The position numbers and the translations under genes were made by a program. The notes beneath the pieces were generated by a model. It saw nothing but the letters and a program-made list of their open reading frames with translations, was not told where the DNA came from and did no database searches. Positions 1 through 8,001 of a stretch of 64,000 nt of DNA are shown piece after piece. Source of the stretch: Bradyrhizobium sp. Ash2021 (GTDB taxonomy: Bacteria > Pseudomonadota > Alphaproteobacteria > Rhizobiales > Xanthobacteraceae); contig NZ_CP100604.1 in assembly GCF_031202265.1 (NCBI RefSeq), positions 6,864,501-6,928,500 of the forward strand. The letters are read 5' to 3'. The stretch's first letter is position 1. Each line of letters starts with the position of its first letter.

Positions 1-16
1 CCAGGGAAAACTTGCC

Positions 17-892
17 GTGGCTCTCAGCGATCGTATCCCCTATCAAGCACAAATCGACCGGCCGAAGCTGACGCTTCCGGGTGGCAAGAAGCTCGCGGTA
101 TGGGTCATCCTCAATGTCGAGGAATGGCGGATCGAGAACGCGATGCCACGCACGGTGTTGAGCCCGCCGATGGGCCAGCCACTGTTGCCTGACGTACCGA
201 ACTGGTCATGGCACGAATACGGCATGCGCGCCGGTTTCTGGCGTCAGTTCAAGGCGTTGACCGACCGCAAGATGCCGGTGACGCTGGCGCTGAACGCCAA
301 TGTCTGCAACACCTACCCGCGTGTAGCATCTGCCGCGCTCGAAGCCGGCTTCGAATTCATGGGCCATGGGTTTGTGCAGGGCCCGATGCACAAGCTCGAC
401 AACCAGGCCGACGCGATCAAGCGATCGGTCGAGACCATCGCGAACTTTTCAGGCAAACCGCCGCGCTCATGGGAAAGCCCCGGCCTGACCGAGACCGCGG
501 AAACCCTCGATCTCCTGCGCCTCAACGGTATCGAATATCTCGCGGACTGGGTGATCGACGATCTGCCGCAGGATATTGGGACACCCCACGGCACCATCAC
601 CACGATCCCCTATTCGGTCGAGACCAACGATATCGTCATCCATGCGCTGCAGCATCTGCCGTCCGAGCAATTCCTCAAGCGCTGCACTGATCAATTCGAC
701 CGGCTGTATCTCGAAGGCGCGTCGAACGCACGAATCATGGCGATTTCGATTCACCCGTATATTACCGGCGTGCCACATCGCATCAAATACCTGGAAGCCC
801 TGCTCGACCACGTCATCGGCCATGACGGCGTGGCGCTGATGACCGCAAGCGAAATCGGCGACTGGTATCGTAGGGAGATGGGGAGGAAATAG
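17..892 (+). CDS. Polysaccharide deacetylase family protein (PuuE/allantoinase-like)
   Basis: The 291-residue product has the NodB-like TIM-barrel pattern of the PuuE/allantoinase-like branch of carbohydrate esterase family 4: an early LNVEEW strand (about residues 32-37), a central GHGFVQGP segment (about 116-123), and the run SPGLTETAETLDLLRLNGIEY followed by ADWVIDD that marks the metal-site half of this branch. Such enzymes hydrolyse C-N bonds in ureides or amides and are usually cytoplasmic; no signal peptide is visible. The first start is a GTG at 17, but the frame stays open to the window edge, so the true start may lie upstream. It converges on the TetR gene at 902-1588, with only 9 bp between the two stops. 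Family call is good; substrate is unknown. Confidence 0.8.
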   Translation: MALSDRIPYQAQIDRPKLTLPGGKKLAVWVILNVEEWRIENAMPRTVLSPPMGQPLLPDVPNWSWHEYGMRAGFWRQFKALTDRKMPVTLALNANVCNTYPRVASAALEAGFEFMGHGFVQGPMHKLDNQADAIKRSVETIANFSGKPPRSWESPGLTETAETLDLLRLNGIEYLADWVIDDLPQDIGTPHGTITTIPYSVETNDIVIHALQHLPSEQFLKRCTDQFDRLYLEGASNARIMAISIHPYITGVPHRIKYLEALLDHVIGHDGVALMTASEIGDWYRREMGRK

Positions 893-901
893 CGTACCGG
901 T

Positions 902-1588
902 CTATCCAACCACCTTCACTGGGGTGCGCCGGATGTAGGCCGAGGCCTCGGAAATCCGCTCAAAGCCGGCCAGAAAAACATCCAGCGCGTGACTGATCAT
1001 CTGTTCCTTGTCTTCAAGCACGGGAGATTCATAGATATATTTGCGAACGCCGTAATAGAAGATTCCGCCGTGAAGCACCCAGGCCAGTTCGATCTCCGCC
1101 GCCGTTGGCTTGTTTTGCACGGCAAGTCCCACTTCATGGCGGCATTCCCTGATGATGCGGGTCAATATCTTGTCCTTGACCATGCCGACATACCAACGGT
1201 TGATGTCGAGGCCCTTCAAGCCCGAATAGAGATAGATGCGCAGCCATTTTCGGGTGAAGATCGCATCGGTATAGGCGCCATAGAACTCCCGCAACCGATC
1301 GCGGAGCGGCCGCGAGCGATCGCATAACAGCTTCTCCCAGCCGGTCTCGAGCGGATCGAGATAGACGGTGCGGTAAACTTCCTTGATCAGATCATCCTTG
1401 CTCGGAAAGTAGCGATAGAGCAGCGGTTGTGTCACGCCCAGCCTTCGTGCCAGCGCGCGAGTGCCGCCGCCAAACCCCTCTTCCGAGAAAAACTCGGTTG
1501 CCTTTGCCACGAACTCCTTGCGGCGATCATCCGGCGAAAGTCGCCTCTGCCTGACGTCCGCATGTTTGGGCGAGACCTTCCTGATCAT
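902..1588 (-). CDS. TetR family transcriptional regulator
   Basis: The product is 228 residues. An N-terminal helix-turn-helix is clear around residues 40-70 (LARRLGVTQPLLYRYFPSKD), followed by an all-helical ligand domain, the standard TetR architecture. Its ATG overlaps the stop of the flavin reductase by 4 bp (ATGA), so it is the last gene of the long minus-strand operon that begins at leuC near 9411. That position suggests it senses the substrate or a product of the pathway and controls the operon. No operator was recognised. The N-terminus (about 30 residues before the HTH) is basic. Confidence 0.88.
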   Translation of the reverse strand: MIRKVSPKHADVRQRRLSPDDRRKEFVAKATEFFSEEGFGGGTRALARRLGVTQPLLYRYFPSKDDLIKEVYRTVYLDPLETGWEKLLCDRSRPLRDRLREFYGAYTDAIFTRKWLRIYLYSGLKGLDINRWYVGMVKDKILTRIIRECRHEVGLAVQNKPTAAEIELAWVLHGGIFYYGVRKYIYESPVLEDKEQMISHALDVFLAGFERISEASAYIRRTPVKVVG

Positions 1589-2139
1589 GGGGATTTGATG
1601 CCGTCGCCGGTGAGAAATCGACCGAAGCCGCCGCGCGCAAACAATAACGGCTCCTGTCGATTATAAGCATAAGCCTCAACGGCACCCAGAAATATAATGT
1701 GGTCGCCACCGTAATACCTGTTGGCAGCGCGACACTGGAAATTGGCAACGCTGTCCGCAAGGACCGGCGCGTTGCCAAGCCCTGGTGTCCAACTCACGCC
1801 GGCAAATTTGTCATCCGACGATTTTGCAAATTGCGACGCCAGCGCCTGCTGAGACGCGCCGAGAACATTGACCGTGAAGTGGCTGGCGTTCTGGAAGATG
1901 GACAAGCCTTGCGAAAACATGCCGAGGCTCCACAGCACCAACGGCGGATTGAGCGACACGGAGGCAAACGAATTGCATGTCACCCCGTAAGGCTTTCCGT
2001 CAGCCGCCATCGCCGTAACGATGGTAACGCCGGTCGCGAAAGTGCCCAGCGCGTTGCGGAAATCGCGAGGATCGATTGCCGAGTTGTCGCTGGCGAATTC
2101 ATTGGCTGGATCGGCCGGATGTTTCGGTGCGTCAGACAT
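1585..2139 (-). CDS. Flavin reductase family protein (small component of a two-component monooxygenase)
   Basis: The 184-residue product matches NAD(P)H:flavin oxidoreductases of the HpaC/HsaB type: FRNALGTFATGVTIVT near residue 26, then GVTCNSFASVSLNPPLVL and a C-terminal HIIFLGAVEAY. These proteins reduce free FMN or FAD and hand it to a partner oxygenase. The partner is surely the gene immediately upstream (2149-3375), whose stop lies 9 bp before this start. The start at 2139 follows a GAGG-like ribosome site. The gene overlaps the TetR gene by 4 bp. Confidence 0.9.
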   Translation of the reverse strand: MSDAPKHPADPANEFASDNSAIDPRDFRNALGTFATGVTIVTAMAADGKPYGVTCNSFASVSLNPPLVLWSLGMFSQGLSIFQNASHFTVNVLGASQQALASQFAKSSDDKFAGVSWTPGLGNAPVLADSVANFQCRAANRYYGGDHIIFLGAVEAYAYNRQEPLLFARGGFGRFLTGDGIKSP

Positions 2140-2148
2140 CCGCCGACC

Positions 2149-3375
2149 TCAAAGCGTCAAGTTTTCGGACGGCAGGCCAAGCGCCACGCGTCCATAATTG
2201 GTCCCCGCCGCGTCGAAATTGAACGCGAGGTGTGAATTCACCGCATGCGCATCGCGAAACTGCCGCTGCAGCGCACCCGACGTAAACAGGCTCCGTGCGC
2301 CACTCGCCGTAAACAGCAGCGACACCGCATCAGTGCAGAGATTGACCGAAAACGCACCGTCACGACGTAGCCTCGTCTTGGCGGCGATATCGGGAACATG
2401 GCCCCGCTTTGCATCCGCCATCGCCTCGATGCAGTTTGTACGCATGATGAGACGCGCTGCATCTATCTTGGCAGAGGCCTCGGCGATCTTGATCTGGGTG
2501 CTCTGCATGTCGCCGACCTTGGCGCGACTATAGGTCGAAGCGCGATGTCGAGCGATTTCGACATAGTCATCCAGACACGCTTGTGCGTTGCCAAGACCCA
2601 CCCCGGACAGCACATAGGGAAACAACGAAAAAACCGGTAGAGCATAAAGCGCGTTCGGATTCACGGAACTACCCGGCGTCGGTCCGCCGGTCAGATCGCC
2701 GACCGCAATCGTCATCCGATCGGCAACAAATGCATCCACAACTCTGACATCGTTCGACCCCGTTCCCCGCAACCCCGTCGCGTTCCAGGTGTCGTTGATC
2801 TTGTAGTCGCTCTTGTTGAGCAGGAAAATCCGGTACTCGACGCCGTCAGCTTCATCTTCGGACCACACTACGCTGGCGAGCATATTCCATTCGCAGGACT
2901 CCACACCTGACGAAAACGGCCAATGGCCGTTCAGCGTATATCCACCTTCGACTTTCGTGGCCCGACCAGCCGCGAAGATAAAGGAGGACGCAATCAATGC
3001 GTCGGCGTCCTTGCTCCAGACCGCATCCTGCGCATGCCGATCGAACATTCCCAGCATCCAGTGATGGCTTGCGAGATTGGCAAAATTCCATGCCACGGAA
3101 GCATCGGCCTGCCCGAGCGCATTGGCGCAGTCGACCAACGCCACATAATCGAGCTCGGACCCGCCAACGCGTTTGGGCTGCACGATTCGGAACAAACCGG
3201 CATCGTGCAAATCGCGTTCAGTTTCTGGCGGCAGGCGCCGCAGGTCTTCGGTCTTGGACGCGCGCTCGCGCAATTTCGGGATCAGCGCCTCGGCACGCGC
3301 GACCATGGCAACATAGGTGTCTGTGCCCGGTCCCGCGGACATGCTTGCATCTGGCCTGCGGCCGTCCCCTGCCAT
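2149..3375 (-). CDS. Acyl-CoA dehydrogenase-fold flavin-dependent monooxygenase, oxygenase component
   Basis: The 408-residue product has the acyl-CoA dehydrogenase fold used by group D flavin monooxygenases (HsaA, C2-HpaH, DszC type). Visible are the N-terminal helical part (RRLPPETERDLHDAGLFRIV), the middle part with LNGHWPFSSGVESCEWN, and a C-terminal helical part that lacks the usual catalytic glutamate signature of true dehydrogenases. With reduced flavin from the adjacent reductase it would hydroxylate or desulfonate an organic substrate. The start at 3375 is preceded by GAGGAAACACC, a better ribosome site than the internal ATG at 3342. The neighbouring Tau/Ssu-like ABC importer makes a sulfonate, nitrile or aromatic substrate plausible, but this is inference. 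Confidence 0.82.
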   Translation of the reverse strand: MAGDGRRPDASMSAGPGTDTYVAMVARAEALIPKLRERASKTEDLRRLPPETERDLHDAGLFRIVQPKRVGGSELDYVALVDCANALGQADASVAWNFANLASHHWMLGMFDRHAQDAVWSKDADALIASSFIFAAGRATKVEGGYTLNGHWPFSSGVESCEWNMLASVVWSEDEADGVEYRIFLLNKSDYKINDTWNATGLRGTGSNDVRVVDAFVADRMTIAVGDLTGGPTPGSSVNPNALYALPVFSLFPYVLSGVGLGNAQACLDDYVEIARHRASTYSRAKVGDMQSTQIKIAEASAKIDAARLIMRTNCIEAMADAKRGHVPDIAAKTRLRRDGAFSVNLCTDAVSLLFTASGARSLFTSGALQRQFRDAHAVNSHLAFNFDAAGTNYGRVALGLPSENLTL

Positions 3376-3480
3376 TGGTGTTTCCTCGCTCGGCCCGGTC
3401 GTTGCGATCCGGATGTGGCCGACACTATCCCATCAGTCTATCGCCTGGTCACCAATGATCAAGGCATGCCGGAAACATGG

Positions 3481-4356
3481 TTACTCCGCCATATTGTGCT
3501 GCTGCCAGCGCAACAGATATGCCTGCAGCCGCCAGATCATCGCCGATAGCGCAACGCCGACCAACATCAGCACGATGACGGCGACCATCATGCCGGAGGC
3601 TTCCGCCCGTGCTTCGGACTCGATGATAAGGCGTCCGATACCGCGTTCCGCACCGATGAACTCACCGACAATGACGCCTATCAGCGCAAAGGATATCGCC
3701 GGAGACAGCGAGGCAAAAACCCAGGCCATGGTCGATGGAATCACCACCGTGCGGGTAATCTGCCATTCGCTGGCTCCCAATAGGCGCGCGGCGTTTATGT
3801 AGCCTTCGTCAATCGAGCGCGCCCCCTCGAAGGTGTTGAAGAACACCAGAAACACCACCACGATCCACGATGTCACGACCTTCGACGTGTCACCTATTCC
3901 GAACGCCAATACGATAATCGGCGCCAACGCGATGCGAGGAATCGAATTAACCGCAGTGATAAAGGGCTGAAAGATGTCGCTGAGCCGGTCCGAGCGCCCC
4001 AGCAGCAATCCCGCTGCAAAGCCCGACGACACGCCAAAGACAAACCCGAAAAAGGTGTTCTTCAGCGTAATGGCGGTCGCGATCCAGAGGTTGTTCTCGT
4101 TTCGCGCCATGCATTTGGCGAAGTCGCCGTTGAGCCAGCCGTTGAACATGCCCAGCTTGGACTTGAGGCAGCTCAGAATCAGGAAATGCTCGAAAATCTC
4201 CGATGGCTTCGACACAAAATAGGGATCGAGCAGGTCCGGAACCAGCGATGGAAATCTGGCATGCAGATCGTAGCCCCACTGCCATATCGACAGCACGGCA
4301 ATGCAGATCGATATCTGCCATGCCAACGTGTTGGCGCGGTGTCGCGGCATCCTCAT
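3481..4356 (-). CDS. ABC transporter permease (TauC/SsuC-like)
   Basis: The 291-residue product is an inner-membrane permease of the BPD_transp_1 family. It has a first membrane helix near residue 11, a long periplasmic loop (about residues 30-95), five further hydrophobic segments, and the EAA-type cytoplasmic loop (GASEWQITRTVVIPSTMAWV, about 192-211) that contacts the ATPase. The extended first loop is longer than in classical TauC. The start overlaps the ATPase stop by 4 bp (ATGA). It works with the ATPase and binding protein just upstream in the operon. The substrate class cannot be read from the permease. Confidence 0.88.
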   Translation of the reverse strand: MRMPRHRANTLAWQISICIAVLSIWQWGYDLHARFPSLVPDLLDPYFVSKPSEIFEHFLILSCLKSKLGMFNGWLNGDFAKCMARNENNLWIATAITLKNTFFGFVFGVSSGFAAGLLLGRSDRLSDIFQPFITAVNSIPRIALAPIIVLAFGIGDTSKVVTSWIVVVFLVFFNTFEGARSIDEGYINAARLLGASEWQITRTVVIPSTMAWVFASLSPAISFALIGVIVGEFIGAERGIGRLIIESEARAEASGMMVAVIVLMLVGVALSAMIWRLQAYLLRWQQHNMAE

Positions 4357-5186
4357 GGGCTACGCCCCTTGACGAACTCCTCGCCGAGCGAATGCCAGAT
4401 GTGCTGGAACAATTCGGCGTAACGAGGCGTCTCACGCACCCTCACCGCGTCGCGCGGCCGCGCGAAATCCACATCGAACGTGTCCTTGATCCGGCCGGGA
4501 CGCGCCGAGAACAGGATGATGCGGTCGGCTAGCGTCAGGGCTTCACCGAGGTCGTGCGTCACGAACAAGACGGTTTGCTGCTCGCGGTCCCAGATCCGCA
4601 GCAACACCTCATGCATATCGATCGTGGTATGAGTATCGAGCGCACCGAACGGTTCGTCCATCAGCAGGATCTGCGGCTCTACCACCAAGGTTCGCATCAG
4701 TGCCGCGCGCTGGCGCATGCCGCCCGAGAGGGTTGAAGGGTACGCCTGCTCGAAACCCTCTAAGCCCGCCTGTGCGACACAGGCGGCGACACGCTCCTTG
4801 CGCTCGGCGTCAGCGACGCCGGCAAGTTGCAACCCGTAGCCGATATTGTCGGCAACGGTGCGCCACGGAAACAGCGTATCGCGCTGGAACACGTAACCGA
4901 CATTGGGCGTCGCCTTGCCGGCAACGACCGGTTTGCCATCAATCAGGATCTCGCCGCTGCTCGGCCTTACCAGCGTCGCGATCATATTGAGGATCGTGCT
5001 CTTGCCGGAGCCGGACGGGCCCAGCAACGCAACAAATTCGCCGCGCCGGACACTGAATGAAACATCGCGGACCGCCTCGATCGCGTTTCCCGCGAGCTGA
5101 AACGATTTGCTCAAGCCCCTGACATCGATGCGTTCGGCATCGGTAGACCGAGCAACGGACGTCGGAGACAGCGTCGGTATATTCAA
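4353..5186 (-). CDS. ABC transporter ATP-binding protein (TauB/SsuB-like)
   Basis: The 277-residue ATPase carries every nucleotide-binding element: Walker A GPSGSGKST (about residues 56-64), the Q-loop in VGYVFQRDTLFPW, the signature LSGGMRQRAAL (about 149), Walker B ILLMDEPFGALD (about 174) and the switch histidine in LFVTHDLGEA. The QRDTLFPWRTV and PFGALD wording is typical of nitrate/sulfonate/taurine importers. It overlaps both neighbours by 4 bp, so the three transporter subunits are translationally coupled. Confidence 0.92.
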   Translation of the reverse strand: MNIPTLSPTSVARSTDAERIDVRGLSKSFQLAGNAIEAVRDVSFSVRRGEFVALLGPSGSGKSTILNMIATLVRPSSGEILIDGKPVVAGKATPNVGYVFQRDTLFPWRTVADNIGYGLQLAGVADAERKERVAACVAQAGLEGFEQAYPSTLSGGMRQRAALMRTLVVEPQILLMDEPFGALDTHTTIDMHEVLLRIWDREQQTVLFVTHDLGEALTLADRIILFSARPGRIKDTFDVDFARPRDAVRVRETPRYAELFQHIWHSLGEEFVKGRSP

Positions 5187-6229
5187 GCGGGATATGCCTT
5201 TCGCGCCGCCTCGATGAAAGTCGGGCTGACGACTTCGGCAATCGTGAGCGGCTTGATCCCGGTCATTTCCCGGAACCAGACTTTTTGGCCGCGGGCGAAG
5301 CCCGCCGCATCGATGCTCGCCTCATAGTCAGCGACCTTTTGCAGCGCCGTGATTTCGAGGATATTGGCGGCGCGTGAAGTACTGCCAACATAAGGCTCGA
5401 TCGCGTCGTAGATTTGCTCGGGCGTGTGTGTCTTGATCCATTGTGTCGCCCGCCAGATCGCCGTGACAAAGGCCTGCATCTTGGCCGGATCTTTGTCGAT
5501 CGTCGATTGAAGAGTGAAATGTGATGTCACCGGAACCTTGCCGCCGATATATTTATTCCAGATCGTTTCGTCCGTTCCATCAAACAACAGAGTGCCCCAG
5601 CCCTGTTTCCTGGAATCGTTCAACAGCGACAGCGAACTCACGAGCACATCGACCTGCTTGGTCTTTAATGAACCCAGCATGGTGTCGACATTGCCGGTCC
5701 CGATCCATGTCACCATCTGATCGAGCCCCATCGTCTCCATGTAATAGGACGCCCAGACGTGGTTGGTGCCACCCAATGACGAAACCGAAACAATCGGCTT
5801 GCGTCCGTCCGGCCGTTTCCAGGTTGTCAACGCTTCGAGTGAATTGATACCCTGATCGAACAAATCCTTGCGAATAATGAACATCACCGAACTCGAACGG
5901 GTATCGACCGGCATCAGGACGCGCCCCGCACGACCGTGATTGCTGAGCTGCATTGGATGGGTAATATCGCCGATGCCGAGGTCACCTTGTGACGATGCAA
6001 TGATCTCACGCGTCTTGACGCCGCTGCCGCCCTGTACCAGTTTGCAGTCGAGGCCGGCTTCCTTGAAGTATCCGACCCGATCCGCGATGAAGTGCGTCTG
6101 GTACACGGGGACCGCGACGGGATAGATCGCGCGACCGATCTTGTCTTCCGCTCTCGCCCTCCCCGCGGCCAGGGCGAAACCGCCGCCCGCGATAATCGTC
6201 AGTGCCGAACGCCTTGCAACATAGGCCAT
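5183..6229 (-). CDS. ABC transporter substrate-binding protein (NMT1/THI5/SsuA-like)
   Basis: The 348-residue product begins with MAYVARRSALTIIAGGG, an N-terminal signal with a twin-arginine-like start, cleaved near ALAAGRARA. The mature part has the two-lobed type II binding-protein pattern, with GYFKEAGLDCKLVQGGSG and a SLGGTNHVWASYYM segment as in NMT1/THI5-like proteins. It would capture the substrate in the periplasm for the adjacent permease and ATPase. Its ATG shares one base with the TAA of leuB (TAATG), tying the importer to the leuCDB genes in one transcript. Confidence 0.87.
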   Translation of the reverse strand: MAYVARRSALTIIAGGGFALAAGRARAEDKIGRAIYPVAVPVYQTHFIADRVGYFKEAGLDCKLVQGGSGVKTREIIASSQGDLGIGDITHPMQLSNHGRAGRVLMPVDTRSSSVMFIIRKDLFDQGINSLEALTTWKRPDGRKPIVSVSSLGGTNHVWASYYMETMGLDQMVTWIGTGNVDTMLGSLKTKQVDVLVSSLSLLNDSRKQGWGTLLFDGTDETIWNKYIGGKVPVTSHFTLQSTIDKDPAKMQAFVTAIWRATQWIKTHTPEQIYDAIEPYVGSTSRAANILEITALQKVADYEASIDAAGFARGQKVWFREMTGIKPLTIAEVVSPTFIEAARKAYPA

Positions 6230-7368
6230 TATGCGTTCTCCCTCTCCCTGCCGGCGACCTTCTCAAGCGCGCTTAGCACCGCGTCTCCCATTTGGACTGT
6301 CGAGAGTTTCTTCGCACCCGGCTCGGCGATATCGGCGGTTCGTGCGCCGGCGGCCAAGGCCGCGTCTACCGCCTTCTCAAGCAAATCCGCATCCTCGGGC
6401 CGATTCAGCGTCATGCGGAGCATCATTGCGACACTCAAGATCGAGCCGAGCGGATTGGCGATGCCTTTGCCTGCAATATCGGGCGCGCTGCCGTGAACCG
6501 GTTCATACAACGCCTTGCGTCGGCCGAATTTGTCCACTGGACCAAGCGAAGCCGACGGCAGCATGCCGAGCGAGCCAGACGCCATCGCGGCGCAATCGGA
6601 CAGGATGTCGCCGAAGATATTGCCGGTCACCATCACGTCGAACTGTGCGGGTTCGCGAACGATCTGCATAGCTGCGTTGTCGACATACAGATGGGTGAGC
6701 TCCACGTCGGAAAATTCTTCTCTATGCAAAGCGATAACTTCTTCACGCCATACCACACTGGTTTCAAGCACATTAGCCTTGTCCACCGAACAGACCTTGT
6801 TCCTGCGTGTACGCGCCAGTTCGAATGCCGACCGCGCCACGCGGCGAATTTGGTTGGTGGTGTATTGCTCGGTGTTGAAACCGCGCCGTTGCCCGTCGGC
6901 GAGCGTCTCGATGCCGCGCGGCTCTCCGAAATAGATGCCGCTGGTCAGTTCGCGAATGATGACAAAATCGACGCCTTTCAGCACATGCGCCTTGAGGGGC
7001 GCGGAATCCGATAGTGCCGGATTGGCAACGATGGGCCGCAAATTGGCGTAAAGATCGTATTTGCTTCGGAGCCCAAGCAAGCTGCCCGCCTTGCGCGCCG
7101 CCGCCGGCACCTCCTTGGTTTCGGGGCCACCGGTCGCGCCCCATACGATGGCGTCGGCCTCTTCCATCGCTTCGACAGTATCGTCCGGCAGCACCTTTCC
7201 GGTCGCCAGGTATGGGATGATGCCGTATTGCGCTTCGCGCATCGTCATGGGCACGCCACGTTTGGCGGTAAACCAGTTGAGAACCCGGTGCGACTGCGCC
7301 GTCACTTCGGGGCCGATGCCCTCGCCGCCGACTACGGCAACCTTGACCATGTTGGAGCGATTATTCAT
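6229..7368 (-). CDS. leuB: 3-isopropylmalate dehydrogenase paralogue
   Basis: The 379-residue protein has the full IPMDH pattern: DLYANLRPI (substrate arginines), RELTSGIYFGEPRG (about residues 134-147), DKANVLETSVVWREEV (catalytic lysine and aspartate region), VDNAAMQIV, VTGNIFGDILSD (Mg-binding aspartates) and LYEPVHGSAPDIAGKG. It oxidatively decarboxylates 3-isopropylmalate-like 2-hydroxy acids with NAD. The start at 7368 follows AAGGA seven bases upstream and overlaps the leuD stop by 4 bp. It sits between leuD and an ABC binding protein rather than in a leucine locus, and leuA is absent from the window, so a catabolic paralogue is possible. The residues visible do not separate that from the housekeeping enzyme. 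Confidence 0.88.
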   Translation of the reverse strand: MNNRSNMVKVAVVGGEGIGPEVTAQSHRVLNWFTAKRGVPMTMREAQYGIIPYLATGKVLPDDTVEAMEEADAIVWGATGGPETKEVPAAARKAGSLLGLRSKYDLYANLRPIVANPALSDSAPLKAHVLKGVDFVIIRELTSGIYFGEPRGIETLADGQRRGFNTEQYTTNQIRRVARSAFELARTRRNKVCSVDKANVLETSVVWREEVIALHREEFSDVELTHLYVDNAAMQIVREPAQFDVMVTGNIFGDILSDCAAMASGSLGMLPSASLGPVDKFGRRKALYEPVHGSAPDIAGKGIANPLGSILSVAMMLRMTLNRPEDADLLEKAVDAALAAGARTADIAEPGAKKLSTVQMGDAVLSALEKVAGRERENA

Positions 7369-8000
7369 GCCGATTTCCTTGTAAAATGGATCCATGGCCG
7401 CGCCTCGCGGTCGGAGGCCTGGAAGGCCCGGATTTCGTCGTCACGCTGCAGCGTTAACGCAACTTCATCGAGCCCTCGTAAGAGGCCCTCGCGACGACGC
7501 GGATCGATCTCGAAACTGTGCTTCTTGCCCGTTGGCGAAGTAATCGTCTGCCCCTCGAGATCGATGCCAATCCGCCCTGCGCCTTGGGTGATCTCTATTT
7601 CCGCGGCAAGGCCGTCGACAATCTCCTTGTCGACGACGATCGGGAGAATTCCGTTCTGGAAGCAGTTCGCAAAAAAAATGTCGCCGAATCCTGACCCGAT
7701 GATGGCACGAATGCCCATCTCCTGCAGCGACCATACGGCACCCTCACGAGAAGAGCCGCAGCCAAAATTCGGACCCGTGACGAGGATTTCAGCTCGTCGA
7801 TAAGGTTCGCGATTCAGGATGAATTCAGGATTTTCCGAACCATCGGGCAGATAACGGAGCGCGCCAAAGGCCCATTTGCCCAGCGTCCCGCGGACGGAAT
7901 TTCCAACCAGCCGCTCGATGCGGATGATAACGTCGGTGTCGATATTGCCGCGCATGATCGGTGCGGCGATCGCGGTCAGTTTGTTGAATGGCTTCGACAT
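7365..8000 (-). CDS. leuD: 3-isopropylmalate dehydratase small subunit paralogue
   Basis: The 211-residue product is the swivelling domain of isopropylmalate isomerase. It has IAAPIMRGNIDTDVIIR near the start, the substrate loop GPNFGCGSSREGAVW (about residues 74-88), GSGFGDIFFANCFQNGILP and a C-terminal DEIRAF helix. With the large subunit it moves a hydroxyl between the 2 and 3 positions of an alkylmalate. The start is the ATG at 8000, placed directly after the leuC stop (8002), and the 3' end overlaps leuB. The open frame extends upstream through leuC, but that part is a shadow. Confidence 0.88.
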   Translation of the reverse strand: MSKPFNKLTAIAAPIMRGNIDTDVIIRIERLVGNSVRGTLGKWAFGALRYLPDGSENPEFILNREPYRRAEILVTGPNFGCGSSREGAVWSLQEMGIRAIIGSGFGDIFFANCFQNGILPIVVDKEIVDGLAAEIEITQGAGRIGIDLEGQTITSPTGKKHSFEIDPRRREGLLRGLDEVALTLQRDDEIRAFQASDREARPWIHFTRKSA

Positions 8001-8001
8001 C